64,000 nucleotides of DNA from Dendrolimus kikuchii. Lineage: Eukaryota; Arthropoda; Insecta; Lepidoptera; Lasiocampidae. Location of the stretch: NCBI GenBank assembly GCA_019925095.2, contig CM034394.1, forward strand, positions 9,436,272 through 9,500,271. Direction: 5' to 3'. Each line of letters starts with the position of its first letter. Position 1 is the first letter of the stretch. A program made the translations under genes and the position numbers. Of the stretch, positions 37,210 to 49,636 are shown piece after piece. The notes beneath the pieces were generated by a model. That model saw nothing but the letters and a program-made list of their open reading frames with translations. It was not told the DNA's origin and searched no databases.

Positions 37210-37519
37210 TCTATATATATATAAATATTTATAACTCAAGGACGGCTGTACCGATTTGGCTGAAAATTGGTGGGGAGGTAGCTTAGAACCAGGAGACGGA
37301 CTTAAGATACTTTTATCTCGTTGGAACCGGTAGGTAGCGCTGCGATCGGGTTCTAGAATCCTCCTAATTACCTGGAGCGATTTTGGTGATTTTCTTTTTG
37401 TGTGTTTGAGTGGGTTCCCAGATGGTTTACATTCGCAATTAAAACCGGTAGGTGGCGCTGGGATCGGGTCCTAGATTTTTATTTTTTCAGAGCAGGATAA
37501 CGTCTGCCGGGGCCGCTAG
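37210..37519 (+). mobile_element. Helitron-like element, family shared with 60166-60708
   Basis: Starts A|TCTATATATATA and ends CGTCTGCCGGGGCCGCTAG|T. GGTAGGTGGCGCTGGGATCG and GGGTCCTAGATTTTTATTTT near its end are shared with 60166-60708. Confidence 0.6.
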
Positions 37520-40370
37520 TAATTTATAAAATTGCGTTTTTGAACACATCATCGTACGATAATTAAACTAGGTTCAACTTAACTGACCAATATTAGGCGT
37601 TTATCTATTCCATATCTTTTGTTTGACATTTTGTTGTTGACATTTGTTTGATGTAAATAAATATTATATATTCCTTCTTAAATAGATCCATCTAGTGGCG
37701 AGTTTTGGTACCAGTTGTAGGTTAACAGTTAACCTAAGATTATCTATTATATAACTTTATGGAATCAATTGTTATTGAACTCATAACTGGTAACCTCAGA
37801 AACCGAGCAACAGTCAATTAATTAGTTTGTATTTCAGGTCGTACACTTTCCGTATCATCTAAAAATCATATACGAATAATTAAAAACCCTACAAAACCTA
37901 TAAACCTATGACATCCTTTTCATCCAGAATATCTCAATATGAAACTTTGACGTAAGTACAATTTTGCCATTGTATACGGGAACTCATAATATTACAAACA
38001 TAAGTAGTATCTCATATGCAATCTCAGAACAATAGCTAAAGTTGAAGAACTTTTACAAATATATAGTTAGTTCTCCTTACGCCTACCTCCAAATTTCGTA
38101 GTCATCGCAATTCAAAAATCTCTTACAAACTCTCGACTGTGAGCAAGGAGGGGAGTATGTCACCTAAATTGATAGGGTCCCACCTCTCCAATTTAAGTGG
38201 AAATCATGCTGACTGTGTTATCACGATTCCATAACTTTTAAAGAGCTGTCATTCAGGCCTCGTGAACATTCACCCTAATCATCGTGAGATTTTATGCGAA
38301 ATCATACTTCTGATCTGAAAACGATTTCTCGGCGATAATATTCTCCTCAAGAGATGGAATGAAGAGCACATAATTGGACTAATGAGAGCAATTGAGAGAT
38401 TTAAAAAAAAGTAAAATTCATTGGCAGGTGGTAAACTACATTAAATACTAGTGATTTTCAAGCAGCTAAAGTCGCGCATACATAGTCCGGCCATAAGTTT
38501 TATTAAAAATGCCTTTATAGTTCTGATAGCACTCCCCGAACTTTATGATCTTCGAGAGAAATTGTTTGTATATCTGTTGATAGTACGATATATATACGAA
38601 TATACGGCTGATACCAAGCTTTTGAAGTGTCTTGAATATGACTGACGGCTTCATACCCGCTTTATGCAAGGCAATCAATGCAATGCTATTTATATTAACA
38701 ACCCGTCTTACCTAATATAAAACACGCATGAAGTTTCACTGGCACAACTAATGTGGATTATTATTACGTGAAGCAAAAACTTTGCACCCCGTTTTACGAA
38801 AATTGCGCGGACGGAGGAGTATGAAATTTCGCACACTTATAATTTATATAGACAAAAATATAACTTAAGCAACAAATGCTATTTTTTTTATTATACATAA
38901 AAAGTACATTAAATCAATAAAAAAACATTACACACACTACCATGTATTTGACACACACACACTCTTATATACTCTTTTGTTTATCGTTCAAGTCAAATTA
39001 ACAGTGTAGCCTTGGCGAAATCTGTGATTAAAGAAGTATATTGACATTAATTATTATGGTCGAATTTCGACCACGGGCAATCACTAGTAATTGTCGTATC
39101 CGAATGATAAATTTAATGTCAATGTATCCAAACATTTAATTCGCGCTTCACCAAAGACAAATATGTTATATTTTCTTAAGTTTTCGCGACTTGAATCCAA
39201 ATATGTTTATTACAAATATGTTATTTATGCTCTCTCTTCTCTCTGCCAAGAGTTGTAACGAGTGTGTTAACGAAAAGATTAAAATATAGAAGATATTAAT
39301 TAATTATTTTTTTATTTAATATACAACAGTAATATCAAAAACAAAACTCATACATGCCTTACTTCCAAATAATTAAGAAGATATGTTTTAAAATGCTGTA
39401 TTTTAAATACAGAATCTCGGATGATTTTTTTATAAAGATCTTCAGGCAAACAGAATAGATAGAGTGAAATCCGACTCTCAGAATTAAGCCGGCTAAAGGA
39501 AACCGATTTTGGAATAGGAAAAACCAACCGCGCCACAGTTACGAGAACTTGTATTAAATAATGGAATTAGTACGGATAAACGTGCGATAATTTCCAGTGG
39601 ATACATCTACTATTAATCACATAGACGTAAGCCACGTGTATACCGTAAATTTACGCACACAAGTTTTCAAAAATGCTTCACGTTATTTGTCGCTTTTGTT
39701 CACCTATAGATTTATTTGTTCCTATGAGTACTGAACATTATTTATGGATGGTGTAATGTTGAATTTGGACATTGAAGGGATCGCATACGTAACTTCATTA
39801 ACGTGCCAACTGACGTCGAAAACCAATTTCCTTACAGTGTTGGGACTTTATATGAATTTCATTTACATAAAGTATTTGTACCTTCGCAAACAATGTCGGC
39901 TCCGTATGTATATATAAATATGTCTACTCGTGTCTCATGTAATATACCGGTGATTAAAAAGTATAATCTTAGATCTCTCTATCACTTAGTTTTATGTACT
40001 GATATGTATGGTATGTACCTATATTAAATGTACCCGCCATTTCAAATCTTCTGAACTCTGTAAGTTGTCGAAATGTCATGAAATTTTAAGATAAATTTTC
40101 TCTTTCATCAACTTTGTAGCATGTTCGAAACAAACGTAAATATAAACTAGAGTTTGTCTCACGGCTACGCCGCGTGTCAAACCCTAGACAGTAGCTTTAT
40201 TTTACTTACACAAAAACTTACTTCGGTTTACTACAAATAATAATAACAAAGAAATTAAGTCCATATAGTCTAAACAACTTGTCCAGCAAAACATAAATGT
40301 GAGTCAAAGCCACTGATTTGAAGTAATACAACTAATGCCATGTTGTTTATGACAGCGTAAGAATTTGTGG
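37520..40370. other. AT-rich stretch without recognised genes
   Basis: No exon with otopetrin features on the minus strand. TTTTCTTAAGTTTTCGCGAC near 39170 recurs at 42415 and 60970, next to Penelope-like ends. Nothing else is seen. Confidence 0.5.
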
Positions 40371-40379
40371 TAGTGAACT

Positions 40380-40800
40380 GAAAAAACGCGAATGCAGCGC
40401 CATCTATTTAGTTAATCCGTTTATTCTATGGAAACGATATCATTTATAGGGCTAAAAAGTATCCAAGTGTTGATTCAGGATATAAGCCAGCTCTGTGTCG
40501 AATTCCATTCATATACATTCAGTAGTTTTCAAAAATGATGTGATCGCAGCGCCATCTTTTTCGATATTTTCATCTATCCTATTTTCATCAGATATTACGT
40601 CATTTATTGGCATAAAAAGTATCCTAAGTTATTTAGTTTCATTTAAATCCGTTCAATAGTTTTCACGTGATGCTCTTACAGACAGACAGACAGACAGGCA
40701 GACGGTAAGACAGACAGACAAAAATTCTAAAAATTGTATTTTCGGAATCTGCTGGTCCGAATTAGCCCCCTGTTTTTTTTCACATTGTTAAACGCAATGT
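40380..40800 (+). repeat. Interspersed repeat with GACA microsatellite
   Basis: GCAGCGCCATCT occurs twice (near 40397 and 40546) with similar following sequence. The end has a (CAGA)n tract at 40678-40721 and AAAAATTCTAAAAATTGTAT. This layout is common in insect interspersed repeats. Confidence 0.45.
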
Positions 40801-40835
40801 ACAAACTCGAACCATTTAGAGATTTTATTATAGTA

Positions 40836-41268
40836 CTTGCTAACCCGGCAAACTTCATACCGCCTTAGCTAATATATAAAAAATGATAATTGCAGAATGT
40901 TTCAATTTTAGTAAAAAAATGTGGTCAAAACTTAACCGGAACGAACATCAAACGTTTGACGTTCAAAACCAAAAAAATAAAAATAAAAATCACTTAAATT
41001 TAATTTGATTTCTGAACGACTTTTAAATTTAATTGATTTCTAAACGACGCGATGAATGTTTGACAAATAGGAATAGTTTCTAAGGGAAAGCGAAATTGTA
41101 GTTTTTTCTATATTCCAAGCATTTTTTTTTTCATATTTACTCACCTTTTAAACCTTCCCTGGACTTCCACAAATAATTCAAAACCAAAATTAGCCAAATC
41201 AGTTCAGCCGTTCTCGAGTTTTAGCGAGACTAACGAACAGCAATTGATTTATGTATATTATATATAGA
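40836..41268 (-). mobile_element. Helitron-like non-autonomous element, copy B
   Basis: Near-identical in long blocks to 10918-11328. The minus-strand 5' end is A|TCTATATATAATA. The 3' CTAG is mutated to CAAG but still followed by T. It contains a short internal duplication of TTTAAATTTAATTTGATTTC not seen in copy A. Confidence 0.5.
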
Positions 41269-41477
41269 TAGTTATCAATGTTAACTTAAAGATTTGCATT
41301 TATAATAAAATAGTAGTTGTAACTTTACTAAAACTACCAGACAGTTATTATTTGCACCTGAAGCGTAGAATGTTCTTATATATTAGTCAAAATCTTTCAG
41401 GATTTTTAGACATAAATGCATATTTCTGTATTTTTTTCAACTGTTTATACATAAATTTTAAAAAATTGAGTTTTGAA

Positions 41478-41690
41478 ATCGAATCGCAACAAAATTTTAA
41501 CCTGAAGTTTTACGGGCAGATTGTTAATGTACTTGTCCAATTTGAAAACCTGCCCGTAAAATTTCAAGTTAAAATTTTGTTGCGATTCGTTTTTCCACTT
41601 ATCGGTTGCCATTCGTTTTCGACTTCTCAATTGTGATTCATTTTTCTACTTGTCCGTTGAAGTTTAACTTCTACTATATGTCCCAGCACA
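41478..41690. repeat. Palindromic foldback element
   Basis: GAATCGCAACAAAATTTTAA with CCTGAAGTTTTACGGGCAG at 41483-41520 is mirrored by its near-exact reverse complement at 41547-41590. Both strands therefore read the same peptide-like string, which explains the overlapping open frames here. An outer segment to 41690 matches the outer arm of 11758-11925. Confidence 0.75.
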
Positions 41691-42439
41691 CATTTCAATA
41701 TTTTTTTATATATAATATAGAGATGATAACTACGGCAAGACAGCTACTACACAAATTCAGAATTCTCACTACAAACGAGGTATTTCGATTTATCACTGGA
41801 AGTTTCGAATTGCAAATACCAATTTCGTGGGTTCGATCGATCCTGAATTTTTAATAGCGTTGAAGCCTGCATCGTATTAATTATTCACACCTGACATCTT
41901 CCGCTTCTATCAAAAAGTCGATTTGGCTCTGACTTCAAAGTTGTTATAGTTGAAACAAACCTTCAAGTTCTCCTCCGTAATATTTTTATGAAAAATAAAA
42001 CAAGTTTTATTTTTCACGCTAAGTTAATATGGAATTGTACTCGCTTGCTTACGAAAAATTAACATTTTAAATATTCTACAGCACGCTCCTGTTTTAACCT
42101 AAGTAAATAAATAAAATTAATGTTCAGCACACATTCATCAGAATGTTTACGTGCCGTTTATTCCATTTAAAATTATGCATTTTAACTACACATGAACCTG
42201 TTTTATTATTACTCAACATGTGTACGAGACGTTATATTTTTGAAATATAAAGTCCATTACAACACTAGACATTTCCACGCGACTTGGCTTACGTAGAATC
42301 AGGTTAATTGTCTTTAAGAGAGGTTCGTTCTTCCAGGATAAAAAGTTTCCTGTCTTTATCTCTAATCATTAAAGTATTTGTAAACCAAACTATAGAAAAC
42401 TATTTATATAATATTTACTTAAGTTTTCGCGATTTGTAT

Positions 42440-43110
42440 ACATAATAAAACTACGTTTTAACGGCTTTAAGCGCGGTAATTTATTTGATTTTTGTTATTC
42501 CGACGTTTCGCCACTTTTCAGTGTCCGTGATCACTGAAGACAAAGATGTCAAGTGTCAACGAGTATTGTTAAAGTTTTATTTAGCCTACCGACAACTTGT
42601 TCATTTTAATTATTTAGTTTTAATTTTGTTTGTGGTTATTATTTACTCTATGGGAGCCTAATTCTAATAATTTTATATAATATTAAAATGGGTGGAAGGA
42701 AAAATAAAAGAAATTATCAGTCAAGTTGGTTTGTGTTTCGTTGCACGCAGAAAGAGCTCAAAGTGTCTTGAGGTCTGGCAGTTGGTTTTTGCTGGGTTTG
42801 GGTCTTAATAGTTTTGATGATCGGATCCCAAACCCTCTGAGTCTCAATTGAAATTTGGGTGGTTTTTGATTTCAATAGCCTCACGCATCATTCTAGGTAT
42901 GAAACGACTCTCTTTCGCGAGGATTTGTGGGTTATCGAATCTGATGTAGTGGTTGGGTTTATCCAGCGTGTGTTCACTGTTCGCAGACTTCGTAGACCTT
43001 GTGTGTATCATGTCAGCAATGTGTTCTTTTATCCGTGTTTTTATGCTCCTCTTTGACTGTCCAATCTATGATAATCCACACTCACAATAGAGCTTGTAGA
43101 ATTCTCAGAT
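42440..43110 (-). pseudogene. Penelope-like element: GIY-YIG endonuclease remnant and terminal region
   Basis: The minus strand (about 43105 to 42695) encodes YKLYCECGLS, a stop where the Tyr of YIG should be, then IGQSKRSIKTRIKEHIADMI, SEHTLDKPNHYIRFDNPQIL, AKESRFIPRMMREAIEIKNH and, after a frame break, WDPIIKTIKTQTQQKPTARP. This is the GIY-YIG nuclease end of a Penelope-like polyprotein. The reverse transcriptase part is absent. Downstream follow the repeated terminal region and the hammerhead-like hairpin at 42498-42538. TAG replacing the YIG tyrosine and the later frameshift show it is inactive. Confidence 0.82.
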
Positions 43111-43139
43111 ATTTCAAACGATGGTTAAGTGCTTACTTG

Positions 43140-44639
43140 GACTATTTCAAAATTTTAAGAGAGTAACGAGTAAGTATTTTACCAGATGCACCTCTAATCT
43201 AGTGAATGTCGTTAAACTGCCAACCATGATATGAATTACGGAAATGTGTCCGGTAATGGTAATTTTAATTAAGATTTTATTAAATCCCGCTGTCTTCGAA
43301 ACGAGACTATGAAATTAAAATTATGGTACGTCAAAAGATTTTGATCAAAATTAATTGAATCTATATTTCAATTTTAATGTTAATTCCATTAGCATAATCC
43401 AGGCAATCGTCTATTAGCCTTCAAACGGGCGGTGTCCCAAATCGAATAACGGTCGGTGCCGTTGGATGGCACTCGCTTTGGCTGTTTCGTCTATTTAGCC
43501 TCCGTTTATAGGAAATAAAGTTGCCAGACAAAAAAATAAATTATACTAAAAAAGACACTAATTTAGTTAAAGTATCAAAGTGACTCATCAACTCTTCAGA
43601 TGATCAGAATGCTAGTGCCTACTACCTCGGATAATGGTTCAGTATGACAATCCAGCGAGGAAACGTCTCCAGTCTTTTGGACACCATACCAATAGAAGAC
43701 GGTGACCTAGGCTCACTTTTCTACTTGAGGGATTATATGTAGAATACAATATAACTAAGTTAAGTTTTCGTTTGTTGTATTAGTTTATAATATCTTAGTA
43801 AAATAAATTATTACCATATGGTATAAACTCCTAAAATTCTCACATTAAGACATTAATTATTAAATTAATATCTTAATATAAGTATTTTAGTAGTCATTAA
43901 TAGATTGGATGTAAATTATTATTTGTATTTTAATAGTAATTATAAAGTAAACTAGTCTCTTAAAATAGGTGAACGAAAAGATTAACGCTTGAAAAGTTGC
44001 TTATAGAAATTCCCACATACCACATATAATACAAAGTTTCTTACAACTTCTTAGAATTGTTTGGTTTTTATCAATTACTACAAAAAAAATGTGTGTCCTG
44101 AGTCTACCGATTGCTATTGATTAATATTACTCCTTATAGAACTGGTATAATCACATAGTTTCGGAAAATGTACTTATGCTACGTATATGTTTGCTTAAAG
44201 ATAAAGCAAAACACCTGGCAGCACTGGTCGGGCGCCAAGTGACTGCCATTTCCGCATCCAATATGGCAGAGTTCGATTTCCGCTGCTGTACCTCGCGGCG
44301 TAAATCATTTACGTCAGATTATTTACAATGTTTATTTTAAGCAGAGCGATGCTCTCTTGCATTGATCATGTGATTCAAATGCACACGTCTGCTTTGATCA
44401 AAGTACTTGTATACTGAGTATTCAAATAAATGTAAAAAATGTGTGTCAGCTCTGACACACAACTGAAGTTTACTCCTTATGTATGTCTTTAAATAAGCAG
44501 TGATGGATATTATTTTAGTTCTTGTTTCATGGAATAAAAGTTCAAAATGGTATAATAAAAAAACATAACGCTTTTACGTTAAACCTTGTATTATTTTAAT
44601 CCTTATAAAGTTTCCATCCTAGGAGCTTATATGAAAATC
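43140..44639. other. AT-rich stretch, possible SINE at 44215-44400
   Basis: No gene. 44215-44400 has GTCGGGCGCCAAGTGACTGC and GAGTTCGATTTCC, weakly like a tRNA-derived SINE with a B box, but I found no second copy. Confidence 0.35.
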
Positions 44640-44652
44640 AATTCTTAAGGAG

Positions 44653-44799
44653 GAGCCTTAAGAACAGACGAGCGTGCATGACAAGAGTTATGAATGTCAA
44701 AGAAGCAAGTGAGGTGTGTAAGAATAAGCCTAAATGGCGCTCTGTTGTTCGTGCCTACCCCGCAAGGGAAGTGGCGTGAAGTTATGTATATATGTATGT
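44653..44799 (+). mobile_element. Young 5'-truncated RTE-like LINE insertion
   Basis: About 147 bp of the same RTE-like 3' end in plus orientation, encoding [20 protein letters not shown] and a final VRAYPARE. AATTCTTAAGGAG flanks both sides exactly (44640-44652 and 44800-44812), a 13-bp target-site duplication. Confidence 0.85.
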
Positions 44800-45589
44800 A
44801 ATTCTTAAGGAGTAGTTTTTAAGAATAAAGTCATATGGCATACTAAAATATCTTTCAAATGTGCAAAAAAAATCCCTTTCATTTCATACTTCACTCGATG
44901 ATGTCGTTCAAGTTTTATACAACTATCTCTTTCGGACCCCTTATCATAATTAATTATTATTTTTTATGTTTAAGGCTTGGCAACTAGGACTTTAAGCCAG
45001 GGCGCCGTTGTATTTTAGGCTACAATCGACGTCATTCAACGGAGTTCTTATGAAAACTCGAAAGGCCACATTTGGCTATATAGTTCACATTTCTCACAAA
45101 AACACATAATTACTACTCAAAAACTATTAATATCCTACAACTATTGTTCATTTTAGAGTAATTTTACACATTTTTAGAAAATAAAACTGCACAGCACAAC
45201 GTCCCCTTTCAGTTCCCGCCAAAAACTCCTATCATAATTAAATAAGGTAGACAGTATACAGACGTTATTCTTTTAGCTTTCCCCATAAATTCATACGTAA
45301 AAAAACATTACCAAAGTCATCAATCCGAAATATATTAATGAATCCAAACAAATAATTTCCGTCCGCATTTCATTGGGTTTCGTGATTAATTAAGCTATAT
45401 TAATAATGTAAGGAAACATAATAGCGGTATTCCTTAGAGATGTTATTTGTCACATAAATATAATTAATGTTAATTTAGTTAATGTCCACACAACTACAGG
45501 AAGGAACTAAGGGTTTCGGTATTTATTATGTAAGCTCTCGCAATACGCAAATTAATATGCAAATGCCTCAGAAACTAAAACCATCGCAT

Positions 45590-45680
45590 GAATATTTACT
45601 TAAAATTAACGGTTATGAAGCGAAATTCCTATGTCGCTTCATAAACGTTAATTTATTTTTAATTTATTAAGTAAATATTC
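45590..45680. repeat. 91-bp hairpin element
   Basis: GAATATTTACTTAA at the left end is the exact reverse complement of the right end. Inside, AATTAACG...TATGAAGCGA pairs with TCGCTTCATA...CGTTAATT around a 10-base loop. The right arm is longer owing to an AT insertion. Confidence 0.8.
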
Positions 45681-46199
45681 AAGGATGTAAAGGCCAAAAT
45701 TTGTATTGATTTTAGCAATGCGTATACACGTATATCAATAAAATCAATTTCTTATTTTAAAAACAAGATTTTCTCTTAATAATAAGCTATTTTTACTTAT
45801 AATCTTATATCACTCTTAAGTCAACTTACTGCTGCGCTCGGGAATCAATCTTTCACAGGACCAGACGAAACCTGCAACGCATTTAGAGCAAATTTGGGGG
45901 TTGCACACATTGCTAATTCCGTTCTGGACGTAGTAATTTTAACAATATAGACATTAGACCTGAAAAGCAGCTTAATCAGTCCATGTTCTATTGCCAGTAT
46001 TCAAACGCATGTTATAGAGAACACGGGTATATTAGCGACTGATTAATTTAAAAGGCAAAAAATTATTAAGCTTGTGTTTCTGATATTCCATTGAGATTCA
46101 GAAGCATTGAACTTGCACCTTAATCTATAATAACTGAAAAACGGCTCTAAGCTTTTGAACAACCATTTTATATAAAAAAACATGTGTAAAAGTTTATTT

Positions 46200-46245
46200 C
46201 GATAGCCTTTTCTTATTGCAGGAGTTCAGCAGAGAGGCAGACGGC
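46200..46245 (-). mobile_element. Retroposon 3'-end fragment
   Basis: The minus strand reads GGGCCGTCTGCCTCTCTGCT then GAACTCCTGCAATA, matching the end of 57000-57319. Confidence 0.55.
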
Positions 46246-47057
46246 CCGGATCCTAGGTTGGGATCTCTGATGAAAACCTCTTTGCCCTTCTTCTACTCGG
46301 CGGGCGACTAACCGTCGGTGACGGGTTTTGGAATTGTTGAAACCTTCCCGCATAAGAGTGGTCTCTAAACAGCTCTCGTTGGAATGTACGAGTGAGTTAT
46401 TCCAAATGTTATAAAATCACATTCGCAATACCATAGGTTTGTTCGCATTTCATTTGAAACATGTAGTATGCGATTAGGCTGTCTATTGTTTTGCCTAATA
46501 ATATTGTAACTGAAGTCTGTAATTTTGTTACATAATAAAGTAATAAGTTTGACCGCTTCTTAAAGAACCATAAAGAAGCGTTCAAACTTACTCTAACTCT
46601 CTATGAATTATACCGGTAGAGTCCATATATATCTGAAATGCATAGATTAGCGATAAAGGTGGTTGATAAAAGTTCACAATCAGACGTCACGCGTCGGTAC
46701 GAAAATGCAAAACCTTTTTACAATATTAAACGCGGATATTTGGAAAATTTAAGACGGAATACACACCCTTCGGGCTATATATTGCTCGAAGGCAGAAGCG
46801 TCGTGCACCATTGCCTAACCTAATATATGAGAGTAACATTATTGGCTTTACGCCGAGCTCAAATCTAATACCTACGATCTATGGCGTTTTATTTAAAGTA
46901 TAGATACGTTATGAACACATTACAATAAAAACAGATAGGTACGTTACGTATACACTAAATCTACAAAATATTATAATAATTATATACTTATTAAGCGAAT
47001 AAAGGGAAAATATACGAAGATAACAATTATTTATCATTGTTAGAAAAGTTAGCTATC

Positions 47058-47900
47058 CGTACAGGAATGGAGAAAGAATAATGTTACGTGCGAGCCGGGG
47101 TACGCACTTGGGATTTGAAGAAAACGCCAGCTGTTTCAACTAAATGCTTTTATTAACTTCACAGCCGTACGTGTGTCTTCTTCGCTGGGTTGCCCCTACA
47201 CGCACAACTAACGACGCACTGTGCCAAAAATAAGATATCTCACTCACAATACCGTCGCCGGTTCTGCGTAGACCTCTTGCTGCTGCGGTGCTCACCTCTG
47301 AATTCACCGCGCGTATCTCGCTTCTGGCTCTTCTTTAAACTATGCTAAACTCCTCCTTCACTCAATTACCACTAAACTTTTTATTAAACTCACCACTAAA
47401 CTCGTCACTGCCTTCTACTAAACTATTATTCTAACTCTAAACTTGTCACTATCTTCTATTAAACTTCTCTTTCAACTCTCTCGTAACGCACTTGTCGCTT
47501 CGCCGTTTTCAACTGAACTCTGTCGTAGGCGCGCCTTATGCTGCTTATACACCCGGAAGAATCTTCTGGAACCCATAATTTCGATCTTCTTTTCATTATT
47601 CTTTTATTTACTGTCTGTCCCTTTCTAAACTTTTCCTTCCTGAACCTTCTATTCTACAATTTTGATCTTCATCTCGTTATTTTTTTTTTTGTTCATCATT
47701 TATCCCTTTCTAAAATGTATCTGTCCTTGTCTTTTCCTTCCAGAAACTTCTACCTTTCTAAGTATTGAGATCGGCTTACGCAGTCAGAAAGTTCTGCGCT
47801 CGGTCTCCACAATACAATCTCCTGCGGCCTGTCGTAAAAGGCGACAAAACAACCGACAGCCAGGTGGTAAGGCATTTGCCCGTCTGGATGGCTGTCACCC
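47058..47900 (+). mobile_element. Retroposon of the 57000 family, split by a solo LTR
   Basis: 47058-47081 (CCGTACAGGAATGGAGAAAG...) and 47812-47900 (CTGCGGCCTGTCGTAAAAGG...) together match one continuous stretch at 57000-57115. The sequence between them is the LTR. Confidence 0.8.
47082..47811 (-). mobile_element. Solo LTR of an LTR retrotransposon
   Basis: 730 bp that on the minus strand begin TGTGGAGACC and end CTCGCACGTAACA, the TG...CA ends of LTRs. AATAAAAG lies about 75 bp before its 3' end as a polyadenylation signal. It is flanked by ATAA (47078-47081) and ATAC (47812-47815), a 4-bp target duplication with one difference. The uninterrupted site at 57000 shows that the insert length is right. 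Open frames inside are chance. I cannot assign gypsy versus BEL. Confidence 0.75.
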
Positions 47901-48232
47901 CTAATCTAGAGTATTATACCCCGACCTCACGGACTTATACGTAAATCCAGCACTGGCTTAATAAGACTTAGAAACCGGTCGTATGTAACTGTCGAGGTGT
48001 CAAGCAAATTGCCTTGCTTGAATATCACCAAAACATATTACCGTAAAACGAATCTTCCACGGTTAAAAATATGTTACCCTACAATACCGTATAGGTACAT
48101 TTTGCAACGTGCACGCGTTCTGTGCTATACCGTTCAAGGTATATTTTACAGATGATCGTAAACATAATTAGACATTTGTAAGGAAGGATAATAAGTACAA
48201 CATCCATTATGTTCAATTGTTTATTCTGTCTT

Positions 48233-48250
48233 GAGAGAGAGAGAGAGAGA
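48233..48250. repeat. (GA)9 microsatellite
   Basis: Eighteen bases of GA at the tail of the adjacent retroposon 3' end. Confidence 0.9.
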
Positions 48251-48375
48251 TAAAATTTTATTGCACACCAAAATATGCAATTACAAAAACAGATCATATT
48301 TACAATGTTTTCTAGGCAATATAATAGGCGGCCTTATCGCTGCAAGCGATCTCATCCAGGCAACCTAAATCAAAC
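48251..48375 (-). mobile_element. Retroposon 3' end (GCGATAAGGCCGCC type)
   Basis: The minus strand contains GCAGCGATAAGGCCGCCTAT and TTTTGGTGTGCAATAAAAT, followed by a (TC)9 tail. Same family as 9690-9840. Confidence 0.6.
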
Positions 48376-48442
48376 AAATTTGAATCAGACGATGTAGGTG
48401 GTGCAGGAATAATTGAAATCATAATCATTAATTAAGTTTTTT

Positions 48443-48620
48443 GACGGCCTCTGTGGTTGAACGGGCTCATCTCACTGTAACGCAGCGGCCCCGGGTTCGA
48501 TTCCGAGTATAGTAAATTTTGGAAACTAATTTTCTCCGTTATTTACTATGGTTTGGATATCAGTCGGTCTCAGAGTAGTTCGTTGTATATTATCCATAAC
48601 ACAAGCGTAGGTTGTCTGCC
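48443..48620 (+). mobile_element. tRNA-derived SINE, family 1
   Basis: A box TGGTTGAACGG (48454-48464), B box GGTTCGATTCC (48494-48504), then a body ending CGTAGGTTGTCTGCC. Matches the minus-strand copy at 13200-13424. Confidence 0.78.
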
Positions 48621-48626
48621 AATATT

Positions 48627-48728
48627 TTTACATAGATACATAACTTCACGCCAGTTCCCTTGCGGGGTAGGCACGAGCAACAGAGCGCCATTCAGGATTA
48701 TTCTTATACACCTCACTTGCTTCTTTGA
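48627..48728 (-). mobile_element. Short RTE-like LINE insertion next to the SINE
   Basis: The last 100 bp of the RTE-like family (TAACTTCACGCCAGTTCCCT on the plus strand). CAATATT at 48620-48626 and 48729-48735 is a 7-bp target duplication at the very end of the SINE. Confidence 0.75.
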
Positions 48729-49636
48729 CAATATTATTAATTACTACTTAATAGTAACTTGATATCTAGAATCACGATGTTTATTTCTCTATTTACGTAA
48801 ATTCTTCTATAGGGACGGCTCAATTGGGCGGCTATTTAAAACAGACTTTAATAACTTTGAAAATGAATGTTTTTTTAAATACGAGTAGATTTTTTTAATA
48901 ACACTGGTATGTGTCAGTCTATCACACTACGACATTTTAACGTACCTATATACCCTACAGGTTTATTCAAATGACATAACATTCAAGCTTATTCAAATGT
49001 GAGAGTGCACAAATACAAGATTTCAGACAACAAAGCCCACGGCACATGTTCAAAAATTCGTAATTTTACACGAAGCAAACGTGAGCAGTGAGTGTGAAGT
49101 GTGAAACAAGGTGACACTGTATTTTATTTGGGAAGGCTTCTTTCTAGTTACTTACAAACTTTTTGCACACATAAAGATTTTTATTATGCAAACAAATATT
49201 TTATATTTTCCATCCATCTATATATACCGGTTTCAAAGTGAAAAATATGAAACTTGTTTTGTAACGAAGAATTCCGTAGAGACAATAAGCGTCGACTGTG
49301 TTCGGTATTCAACCACCTAACCAAGCAAAATATTTTCGACGAAAATATCCAATGTCTCAGAACCTGCTCAACTAATACTATCCATAATAATTTTGGTTAA
49401 AAGTATTTCTTAAGCTCCATCTTGATCTTTTAAGAATTTTTCCTTTCACCGTTTAAAAGTTAGACAGGACACAATTTTCATGATTGGGACCTAAAATCTT
49501 ACTACCTATTGACTTGATTATCATTATATTGTTCAAAAACTGACTAACTATACTCCAGACTATTATGTATCTACTGAAAAAACTTCAGCCATTATTTTTG
49601 TCGTGATTTCACTAAATAACTTTGTTGCGCTAAATA

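Noticed and set aside
40678..40721. CAGA tract as a CRISPR-like or functional array
   Set aside because: It is a simple tetranucleotide microsatellite at the end of an interspersed repeat, without spacers.
47443..47904. Series of overlapping plus-strand open frames
   Set aside because: They lie inside the solo LTR and its flank; the pyrimidine-rich strand simply lacks stops.
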